Assembly (NCBI GenBank): GCA_001805205.1
Contig: MHER01000068.1
Coordinates: 1-17,510, forward strand
Length of the DNA: 17,510 nt
DNA from: Nitrospirae bacterium RIFCSPLOW2_12_42_9
GTDB taxonomy: Bacteria > Nitrospirota > 9FT-COMBO-42-15 > HDB-SIOI813
Reading direction: 5' to 3'
A program made the translations under genes and the position numbers. This document shows positions 1-6,287 of this stretch, piece after piece; position 1 is the first letter of the stretch, and each line of letters begins with the position of its first letter. The notes beneath the pieces are model-generated. The model was given only the letters and a program-made list of their open reading frames with translations. It was not told the DNA's origin and made no database searches.

Positions 1-1
1 C

Positions 2-523
2 CTCAAAAAGAATCTATCTTTTCTGGAAAGATTGGCGCTAAGTACACCAGGGATTAAACATGAACACTTTCTTGATATAATGGCCAATGCAAGACGCCGT
101 GCTGATATAGAGAATAAATACGATGATGCTGCTGCCAGGCTCTATCGTGCAGTGGAGGCTTATGCCCAGATCAAGTTGGCAGGAGGCGGCATAAACACAT
201 CAGATGTAAAGATAGATTCATTGCCTCAGGAAATACGCACAGAATTCTCGAACAAATATAAAGATGAGATTGATAACAGGATCAAGCTCCCCCTCTACGG
301 CTCTTACAAAGTACTTGAGCTTTTAAAAGACCCTGCAGGCCAGCTCTTCTTTGAGCAGTGGCCGCAGATGAAACTTCTCCTTGACTTAAGGAATAAGTCT
401 ATCCTTGCACATGGATTTGAACCTGTTAAACGTGAGAGATATGAAGACTTATTTAATCTCGTGTGCAAGATCAGCGGAATAAATGAAGGATCCCTTCCAG
501 ACTTCCCTAATATCATGCTGTAA
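2..523 (+). CDS. CRISPR-associated TIGR02710-type protein, C-terminal part (5' end outside window)
   Basis: The reading frame is open from base 2 to the TAA at 521-523, so the gene starts upstream of the window. The TTG at 32 is only an internal codon. The visible ~173 residues look like the C-terminal effector half of CRISPR-associated TIGR02710 (Cas02710) proteins, which pair a CARF sensor with a HEPN ribonuclease domain. Supporting motifs are a helix with YDDAAARLYRAVEAYAQ (codons about 122-172) and LRNKSILAHGF near the C-terminus. In the latter, R (389-391) and H (410-412) form the R-x6-H catalytic signature of HEPN RNases. Known relatives such as Csm6/Csx1 are activated by cyclic oligoadenylate from type III CRISPR complexes. 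The CARF domain, if present, lies outside the window, and no CRISPR repeats or other cas genes are visible here. The family call rests on remembered motifs, not a search. Confidence 0.72.
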   Translation, partial: LKKNLSFLERLALSTPGIKHEHFLDIMANARRRADIENKYDDAAARLYRAVEAYAQIKLAGGGINTSDVKIDSLPQEIRTEFSNKYKDEIDNRIKLPLYGSYKVLELLKDPAGQLFFEQWPQMKLLLDLRNKSILAHGFEPVKRERYEDLFNLVCKISGINEGSLPDFPNIML

Positions 524-538
524 TCTATTGGAAGAGAA

Positions 539-765
539 ATGAATGTTAAAAAGAGATCAAAAGAACCTTCTGTACCTGCTTACAGAAAAGAGACTATCCG
601 CCAGAAGATTATGTCAATCCTCGAAGGGCGTATACTTTCAGCCAGGGATATCTCTGGTGAGGTCGGGGTCTCCGAGAAAGGCTTAATAAACCTGGCAAGT
701 GTCCTGCATGTCACGGTGAAGCAATAAAAGAGGCCCTTTTCTCCATTCAAGATTTCGGGTATTAG
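539..765 (+). pseudogene. HTH plus zinc-ribbon regulator (COG3357-like), central part deleted and out of frame
   Basis: An ATG at 539 with a GAAGAG ribosome binding site opens a frame encoding VPAYRKETIRQKIMSILEG and LSARDISGEVGVSEK. This is the winged-helix half of small COG3357-type predicted regulators. In-frame it ends after 62 codons with an unrelated tail. From about 673, frame 1 reads RERLNKPGKCPACHGEAIKE and then ALFSIQD up to TAG at 763-765. That is the C-terminal half of the same family, with the second CPxC zinc knuckle. Intact members are roughly 105-115 residues and carry a DHLEHI-like helix and a first CxxC knuckle between the two halves. Here about 35 codons are missing and the frame has changed near 674-681. 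A simple frameshift would not remove the middle, so this is a deletion derivative and probably not a functional regulator. The first 45 codons could still yield a truncated HTH peptide. Confidence 0.72.
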
Positions 766-954
766 ATCTTTTGTAGTATTACACCCATGCTTTATATGAG
801 TTGACAATAACGGCATATAAAGGCATTTACAGCCAAATTAATGCGGAAATCGCCCTCTTTAATTCTTGCATTTATCATGTTTATCTGTTAATTTAAACCT
901 GTAAATTATCATCTATACGAACATAAAAAAAATATTGTAAGGTGTAACGAAATT

Positions 955-2559
955 TTGATTAATTTAACCAAGACCGAAAAAATGCTTGTCGAAGCAAAAG
1001 GAAAAATCGCCAATCCGAGCAACCTTCCTTTTCTACAGGCCCAAATCTTGCAAAAAATCTACTTTGACTTATTTGAACAAAAACAAACAACCATTGAAAA
1101 TTTATCTGAATTAACCGATTATCCAAAAGATAGTAAAATTCTTGGTGACGCCATTGAAGCACTTATTGAAAAAGGATTTTTAGATGGACACTTGTTAGGT
1201 GGCTTCAAAGTTCCAGAGCATTGCTTGGACCTATTTTCTAAAATAGTGAAAAGGAATGACTACAAGCATAAAACATATTCAACAAATATTCTTCAGTTTA
1301 CTACGCCAGATAACATCTTCCCACGCCTTTTTGAAGAAGAACAAACCATTAGTGAACTTAATAAATATGGCGTTGTTCACAGATGGTATGATTATTTAGA
1401 AGATTTTCCCTACTCTCTTATTGAAGACAGAATAAAAGAATACAACATTAAGGCAAATTCATTGGTTGTTGAACCATTTGCAGGGAGTGGTACAACTTGC
1501 GTTGCATCCAATTTTTTTAAATGTAATTCCATTGGTTTTGACGCAAATCCACTGATGACATTTATTTCAGAAGTCAAAACAACTTGGGATATTGATTTAG
1601 TCATTTACAAAAAACAAGCTATTAAAGTTGCCCGTCAGTTTTTAGAAAAAATTCACGTCTATGATTCTCTTTCACTAAAGAAAGGTTTTTTGGAGCATAT
1701 GCCCAAAAAGGAGCTTAATCAATGGTTAAGTCCCTCTCTGCAAAAAGAAGTAAACCTCTTGAAAAATTTAATTGACGAAGTTACTGATAACAAGATAAAA
1801 AATCTTTTATTGCTTGCTTTATCCAAATCCTGCTTGGATGCCTCTTATGTTTCATTTTGTCCTGGGACAACCTTTTATCCGTTTAGAGAGAAAGAGGAAT
1901 TTTGGGATTTGTTTACAAAAAAGGCGATTCAGATATATGAAGATTTAGAGAAAGTTCAAAAGCACAACCACTATGGAAAATCCACCTTGATAAATGATAC
2001 CTGTCTGAATGCCCAAAAATACATTAAGCCCAAATCTATTGATTTCATTGTTACCTCACCACCCTATCCTAATGATTTGGAATACACCAGACAAACACGG
2101 CTTGAAATGTATTTACTGGACTTTGTAAAAAGCATGGATGAAGTCCAGCAAGTAAAGAAAAAGATGGTTAAGGGGAGCACAAAATTAATTTTCAAAGAAA
2201 GCAACTCAGAATCTTTTGCCTTAAAATTTAACGATGTTAAGATTGTTTCAGATAAAATTTACGAGCAGACCAAAGACAAAAATTGGGGTTTTGATTATCC
2301 GAGAATGGTAAGAGAATATTTTGGCGATATGTATTTATGCTTGAAAGAAATTCATCCTTTGATGAAGAAAAATTCTCATTTTCTTCTGGTAGTCGGTGAC
2401 CAAACAGTGAAAGGTGTTTATATTCCAGTTTGCGACATACTAATTAAAATGGCCCAAGAAATTGGCTACCAAAAATGCCGAAAAGAATTGTTCAGAATGA
2501 GAAGAAGCACGGGACATAATGTTTTATTACCAGAAGAGATTGTAATTATTGAAAAATGA
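955..2559 (+). CDS. Site-specific DNA methyltransferase (N4-cytosine/N6-adenine type), R-M system 1
   Basis: The protein has 534 residues. SAM-binding motif I reads EPFAGSGTT (residues 173-181) and catalytic motif IV reads TSPPYP (367-372). The SPPY form is typical of amino-methyltransferases, often N4-cytosine. Motif I precedes motif IV with about 185 residues between, room for an inserted recognition region. Residues about 25-90 resemble a winged-helix fold (helix-rich, ending IEALIEKGFLDG), which is unusual for a methyltransferase and could mean autoregulation; this is inference. The TTG start at 955 is preceded by AAGGTG at 939-944. The stop overlaps the downstream endonuclease start (ATGA), so the two are translationally coupled and form a type II R-M pair. 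The gene is clearly more A+T rich than the rho/murA block, consistent with recent transfer. It should protect the host against the partner nuclease. Confidence 0.85.
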   Translation: MINLTKTEKMLVEAKGKIANPSNLPFLQAQILQKIYFDLFEQKQTTIENLSELTDYPKDSKILGDAIEALIEKGFLDGHLLGGFKVPEHCLDLFSKIVKRNDYKHKTYSTNILQFTTPDNIFPRLFEEEQTISELNKYGVVHRWYDYLEDFPYSLIEDRIKEYNIKANSLVVEPFAGSGTTCVASNFFKCNSIGFDANPLMTFISEVKTTWDIDLVIYKKQAIKVARQFLEKIHVYDSLSLKKGFLEHMPKKELNQWLSPSLQKEVNLLKNLIDEVTDNKIKNLLLLALSKSCLDASYVSFCPGTTFYPFREKEEFWDLFTKKAIQIYEDLEKVQKHNHYGKSTLINDTCLNAQKYIKPKSIDFIVTSPPYPNDLEYTRQTRLEMYLLDFVKSMDEVQQVKKKMVKGSTKLIFKESNSESFALKFNDVKIVSDKIYEQTKDKNWGFDYPRMVREYFGDMYLCLKEIHPLMKKNSHFLLVVGDQTVKGVYIPVCDILIKMAQEIGYQKCRKELFRMRRSTGHNVLLPEEIVIIEK

Positions 2560-3371
2560 ATCCCAACGAAATATTTTCTTATCCTATTGAGGATAAATCA
2601 GAGGAAGCAAGAAAAGCAGTAAGGGAATACTATTGCAGATTTTTAGAAGGCAAATGTGATAAGCAAAGTAGAACAATCAATTATCCAATGGGTGTTTGTT
2701 CTGTCAATCACAGTAGAACAAAACCAATCATTTGTCCCCACCGTTTCTTAGAAAACAATTTGGTCTTTAAAAATGCTTGCGATTCTGTTTTTGGAACCAT
2801 AAATAATGTTTTGCTGTTTTCTGAGGTAAAACTTTCAAATGTCGGTAGTTTCGATTTTGTGCTGGTAAAACACAAGCCGATTAGTAATAAAGTAGAGGAT
2901 TTTTGCATTGTTGAATTTCAGTCCGACTCTACCACAGGGACAGGCAATTTAGTTAAAGCACTAAAAGATTTCATGAGTGGTATTGATGTTTTGCAAAATA
3001 GATACCAATTTGGAATGAACACATATAACACCATTAAGTTATCGTATATTCAAATGCTTATAAAAGGGCAAGTAATGGAGAAGTGGGGGAAAAATATTTT
3101 TTGGGTAATGCAAAAATATGTTTTTGACAATATGGTTAATCGTTTCGGTTTAAATGATTTAGATTACAACCCAAGGCATAAAACACAATACCATATTTAC
3201 AATCTGGTTGCAGACAGTAACATTTACAAACTTAAATTGGCTGATAAAAAATCAACGACTATCGCAAATTTATTGAAAGCATTTACTCACCAATCTATAC
3301 CAAGTTTGGATACATTTGTGGAAGTTTTGGAGCGTAAAATAAAATTGAAGTTAGGATTAATAATAGAATAA
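2556..3371 (+). CDS. NotI-family type II restriction endonuclease, R-M system 1
   Basis: The 271-residue protein starts at an ATG overlapping the methyltransferase stop by 4 bp. Features shared with NotI and its relatives are GVCSVN followed by IICPHRFLENNLVF (residues 46-71). A set of cysteines (C27, C34, C48, C60) could form a metal-binding knot like the iron-binding Cys4 site of NotI. There is also a PD-(D/E)xK core written as FDFVLV (D100) and VEFQ (E120, Q122), the E-x-Q variant seen in NotI. It is shorter than NotI (383 residues), as many environmental family members are. Function: cleavage of unmodified DNA at a site that cannot be deduced from sequence. The frame is complete with no internal stop. 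An attC-like site lies 60 bp downstream, so the pair has the layout of an integron cassette. Confidence 0.72.
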   Translation: MNPNEIFSYPIEDKSEEARKAVREYYCRFLEGKCDKQSRTINYPMGVCSVNHSRTKPIICPHRFLENNLVFKNACDSVFGTINNVLLFSEVKLSNVGSFDFVLVKHKPISNKVEDFCIVEFQSDSTTGTGNLVKALKDFMSGIDVLQNRYQFGMNTYNTIKLSYIQMLIKGQVMEKWGKNIFWVMQKYVFDNMVNRFGLNDLDYNPRHKTQYHIYNLVADSNIYKLKLADKKSTTIANLLKAFTHQSIPSLDTFVEVLERKIKLKLGLIIE

Positions 3372-3431
3372 AAACAGCCCATAAAAATCTAAAACATATA
3401 AAGAGATCGGTATCCGTTAAAGACAAAAAAC

Positions 3432-3494
3432 GTGTAACAAATCGCTCAAGCAGATGCGGATAAAGCCCCGCACTGCTTAGCTCAGGCGTTGAAT
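3432..3494 (+). other. attC-like integron recombination site 1
   Basis: An imperfect palindrome of 63 bp begins with an inverse core GTGTAAC (3432-3438; consensus RYYYAAC, one mismatch) and ends with a core GTTGAAT (3488-3494) that fits GTTRRRY. The left arm GCTCAAGCAG(A)TGCGG (about 3444-3459) pairs with the right arm CCGCACTGCTTAGC (about 3468-3481), leaving extrahelical bases in the left arm. Such unpaired bases are used by integron integrases to choose the recombining strand. The layout and several blocks (TAACAA, TCAAGC, GGCGTT) resemble aadA-type attC sites. It sits just 3' of the R-M pair in the same orientation, as expected for a gene cassette. No integrase gene or attI is visible. 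Confidence 0.68.
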
Positions 3495-3871
3495 CTGTAG
3501 AAAAAGTCTTGAAATCCTGATAGGAACGCCATATGATTACATCGAGGAAGGCACTACACAGGTAATAAAAAACAATATCAGCAAGCGCCTCTGATAGGGA
3601 ATTACGAAAAAATTGATTTACAATACACTTGAAGAAAAGGCATTATTTAAAAATGGCTTTTTCTACAGGCTCGTTATGTGAGAAAATTTATACCTGCATA
3701 GCATAAGAATAAATAAAGCTATGCGTAACAACTCCTCCATTTGACAGAGCAAAAATATATTTGGCAGTAACGATTTTATAATGTTAAAATATGTCTATAA
3801 GTGGAAAATTATCTAAGAAGTTGGGAAATACCTAAGAGTAATTCTTTTAGAGGACGGAGAAACCGTTCATA
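3495..3871 (+). other. Gene-poor spacer with a possible decayed reading frame
   Basis: There is no intact gene in these 377 bp. One frame is open from 3496 to 3591 and reads SLEILIGTPYDYIEEG and QVIKNNISKRL. It hits TGA-TAG (3592-3597) and then continues open in the same frame from 3598 to 3678 (NTLEEKALFKNGFFYRLVM). The amino-acid composition looks protein-like and there is no start codon, so it may be the remnant of a cassette gene whose family I cannot name. Further right is A+T-rich sequence with a perfect -10 hexamer TATAAT (3777-3782) but no good -35. This could be a weak promoter for the methyltransferase remnant at 3872. Confidence 0.3.
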
Positions 3872-4524
3872 TTGAGGCAATATAATCAAACCCTTTTTAG
3901 TAAAGACATAGAGATAGCAGAACGGTTCGCGTTGTCGGAATCGGTCGTTCTCTATAGTGGCGAATGCCTTGATCTGCTAAAGACCATTCCGGATGAATCG
4001 CTACAACTCATTGTCACATCACCTCCTTACAACATCGGTAAAGAATATGAGAAGAAACTTCATCTTGATGTGTACATCCAGCAGCAAGCACTTGTTATCG
4101 CCGAGTGTGTACGCGCATTGTCACCGAAAGGTAGTATTTGCTGGCAGGTAGGCAATTACGTTGACAGGGGGGCGAGCATCCCTGTCAGTTTCCAGTCGAA
4201 CTGATTGAACGATTAGTGCTTTCTCTTACAAACGAGGAAGATTGGGTGTTAGACCCATTCCTTGGAACAGGCACGTCGATCATCGCCGCAATTCGCCATA
4301 GGCGCAGAGGAGTTGGATCGGAGATAAATCCTGAATACGTTAAGCTTGCACAGCAGAGAATTCAGCATGAAATAAAAGGCACATTGCAAACCCGTCCTAT
4401 GGACAGGCCGGTTTATGATCCTGTTGAAGCGTGTAATAGTCTAAACAAGTCTCCATGGAAAAACGCTGAGCAGAATACACTGTTTGAGATAAGCCATACA
4501 AACGGAAATAAGACAAACCGATGA
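3872..4524 (+). pseudogene. Beta-class DNA methyltransferase of R-M system 2, recognition domain deleted
   Basis: The N-terminal piece runs from TTG 3872 to about 4170 (purine-rich GAGGACGGAGA upstream). It carries motif IV TSPPYNIGKEYE (residues 49-60) and ends near WQVGNYVD. The C-terminal piece is in a different frame from about 4174: EHPCQFPVELIERLV, then motif I as LDPFLGTGTS and GSEINPEYVKLAQQR, to TGA 4522-4524. The order IV then I is that of beta-class amino-methyltransferases, such as partners of BglII-type enzymes. Intact members are about 290-300 residues and hold the target recognition region between the two parts. Here about 70-90 codons, including that region, are gone and the frame is shifted at about 4166-4174. 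Both remaining ends are well preserved, so the event looks recent. Loss of methylation is expected. A GTG at 4216 could start a fragment, but it would lack the catalytic motif. Confidence 0.8.
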
Positions 4525-4885
4525 AGATTGTCGAAACATACTCGCACTTAAACGGTCTTGAGTTCCTTATAGTTCACAAGCCATCCCTTTGGAAGGGCGA
4601 GACGCCGTCTTCAGCTACAACCAGACAGATTTTGTTAAGGATCGCGTAGCCGTAGAGGTGCAGTTCGGCAAGTATGCGTTCGTTGCTTATGATCTCTTCG
4701 TCAAGCACCTCGCCTTCTACGTGGGCGATCGTATTGATGTGGTAGTAGAAATTCTCCCGATGAAATCGCTTCAGAGCCAAATGAGTTCAGGTGTCGCCTA
4801 TTATGAAGGTGAATTTTACAATGTTGTTCGTCAAGGCCGAGGCGTTCCGGCGGTCCCGCTTGTGCTTATTGGTATCGAACCATGA
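4521..4885 (+). pseudogene. BglII-family restriction endonuclease of R-M system 2, central part deleted
   Basis: ATG 4521 overlaps the methyltransferase stop (ATGA). The first frame gives MKIVETYSHLNGLEFLIV and KPSLWK, matching the N-terminus of BglII-type enzymes (a conserved LWKE block). It then runs into foreign frame and stops at about 4650. A second frame from about 4592 gives FSYNQTDFVKDRVAVEVQFG and continues to ASP-free end IGIEP at TGA 4883-4885. In that piece D14, E23 and Q25 (counted from 4589) reproduce the D-x8-E-x-Q spacing of BglII catalytic residues D84, E93 and Q95. Intact relatives are about 200-220 residues; about 80-100 residues between the two parts are missing and the frame is changed at about 4592-4605. 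The nuclease should be inactive, as its methyltransferase partner also is. Confidence 0.78.
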
Positions 4886-4895
4886 GAACGTCAAG

Positions 4896-4970
4896 ACCTA
4901 ACAGCAGGTTGCAGCTGACGTTGCTCCGCTGCGTTCCGCACCGAGGCTGAACCCAAAATCCCGATTAGGT
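4896..4970 (+). other. attC-like integron recombination site 2 (degenerate right end)
   Basis: The left end is a perfect inverse core ACCTAAC (4896-4902, RYYYAAC). It is followed by GTTGCAGC (4908-4915), a common L'' box of environmental attC sites. The mirror box GCTGAAC lies at 4946-4952 and pairs with it except for an extra G in the left arm, the usual extrahelical base. The right core would be ATTAGGT (4964-4970), one base from GTTRRRY. The L'-to-core spacing (11 nt) is longer than the 5 nt on the left, so the right end has decayed or was formed at a secondary site. It lies 10 bp after the endonuclease remnant, in the orientation expected of a cassette, and overlaps the stop codon of the convergent reductase gene. 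Confidence 0.6.
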
Positions 4971-6263
4971 CCCGAATCTCTTATCTATCCGGACGCCAAG
5001 TTTGTTCAGGAATTCGTTTGGTAATTCTCCCCCGGCAAATATGTAGGCATAGTGATTTGGAATTTCAATAATATTCTCAGTGGTTGCAATCTTGATATAT
5101 TTTTCTCCAATCTCTTTGACATTTGATTTGAATATGGCATTTAATGCTTTTTTACTGACTTTTTCATCAAGCCGTTCTTTGTTGGCAGGCTTGATACGGC
5201 TGAATGCCTCACCCCTGTATGACAGGGCCACCCTGTTTTTTGGCTGATCTGAAAGGGCTATTGCTGCTTCAACAGCACTATCACCTCCGCCTACCACAAG
5301 GATATCCTGGTTTTGATGCTGCTCAGGCTCTAATAGCCTGTAAGAGACTTTAGGAAGGTTTTCTCCCGGCACCCCGAGTTTTCTCGGTGTACCGCGGCGG
5401 CCAATGGCCAGGACAATATTCTTTGTAAGATAATCACCTTTAGAAGTAAATACCTTAAAACATCCATCATCCATTTTTATATCCAGCAACTTTTCTTTTG
5501 TCTGTATCTTTAATCCGGTCTTGTTTATTACCTGCATCCATAAGTCGAGGAGCCCCTCTTTTGTAGTCTCCTTTAATCTTACCTTTCCGTACATTGGTAA
5601 TTCCATTGGAGATGTCATTACTATCTTGTGCCTGGGATATTGAAGGACAGTCCCTCCTATATCATCCTGTTCAACTGTCACAAAATTCATTTTATATTTA
5701 ACTGCAGCAAGCGATGCCGATATACCTGCTGGTCCAGCACCTACTATCAGGACATCGCAAATATTGGTATTTTGTGCATCTGAATGACGGATGGAGCAGT
5801 TTATATACTCAATAACTTCACGTCCCTGTGTTACGGCATTTTTTATAAGACCCATACCACCCAATTCCCCAACGATATATATTCCCTTAATATTGGTCTC
5901 GAAGTTCGGCGTGAGGGAAGGGATATCAACACCTCTCGTTTCTGTACCAAAAACTAATTTTATTGCTCCTACAGGACATGCAATGGCACAGGCCCCATGG
6001 CCTATACATCTTGATGCATTAATCAGACTTGCCTTTCCATTTACAAGACCAATAATATCATGCTCGGGACATGACTTTACACAGGCCCCGCTTCCGATGC
6101 ATGTTGACGGATCAACAAATGGATGGATATGAACAGGTTCATGAAGTCCATATTCCTTGGCCTTATTTATCTTCTGGATATTCCTGCGGCTCTTTTTTTT
6201 CTGAAGTACATTATAAATGCCAACAACTGTTGCTATGATTACGATTGAGATGAATATTGTCAT
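4965..6263 (-). CDS. Membrane-anchored Fe-S / FAD / NAD(P) oxidoreductase
   Basis: The protein has 432 residues. A hydrophobic anchor spans residues 2-20, followed by a basic stretch (KKKSRR) that places the rest in the cytoplasm. A two-cluster ferredoxin domain reads CIGSGACVKSCP (C55, C61, C65) and CIGHGACAIACP (C86, C92, C96). In both, the usual second cysteine is replaced (S58 and H89). A thioredoxin-reductase-like flavoprotein follows, with an FAD fingerprint GAGPAG (175-180) and an NAD(P) fingerprint GGGDSA (325-330). A block GELGGMGLIKNAVTQG (132-147) links the domains. No CxxC dithiol of true thioredoxin reductase is present. Likely role: move electrons between NAD(P)H and the membrane cytochrome b of the same operon; direction unknown. 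It is the last gene of the minus-strand unit, 24 bp after the beta-barrel gene. Its stop TAA (4967-4965) lies within attC-like site 2. Confidence 0.8.
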   Translation of the reverse strand: MTIFISIVIIATVVGIYNVLQKKKSRRNIQKINKAKEYGLHEPVHIHPFVDPSTCIGSGACVKSCPEHDIIGLVNGKASLINASRCIGHGACAIACPVGAIKLVFGTETRGVDIPSLTPNFETNIKGIYIVGELGGMGLIKNAVTQGREVIEYINCSIRHSDAQNTNICDVLIVGAGPAGISASLAAVKYKMNFVTVEQDDIGGTVLQYPRHKIVMTSPMELPMYGKVRLKETTKEGLLDLWMQVINKTGLKIQTKEKLLDIKMDDGCFKVFTSKGDYLTKNIVLAIGRRGTPRKLGVPGENLPKVSYRLLEPEQHQNQDILVVGGGDSAVEAAIALSDQPKNRVALSYRGEAFSRIKPANKERLDEKVSKKALNAIFKSNVKEIGEKYIKIATTENIIEIPNHYAYIFAGGELPNEFLNKLGVRIDKRFGT

Positions 6264-6287
6264 TATTTAATACTCCCTGTTATTTTA

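Noticed and set aside
32..523. A complete 163-codon gene starting at TTG 32
   Set aside because: The frame is open to the window edge with matching protein sequence, and TTG 32 has no ribosome binding site; it is a truncated larger gene.
802..930. Promoter or attC upstream of the first methyltransferase
   Set aside because: TTGACA (801-806) lacks a -10 at proper spacing, another candidate (866-894) has a poor -10, and no attC core or palindrome is visible; the left boundary of cassette 1 stays unresolved.
3724..3790. A third attC site starting at GCGTAACAAC (about 3723)
   Set aside because: No palindromic partner boxes or right-hand GTTRRRY core occur at a suitable distance; the sequence is simply A+T rich.
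539..4885. Programmed frameshifting in the regulator, methyltransferase and BglII-like genes
   Set aside because: Joining the frames would still leave out conserved central segments of each family, and no slippery heptamer with a downstream structure is evident at the junctions.
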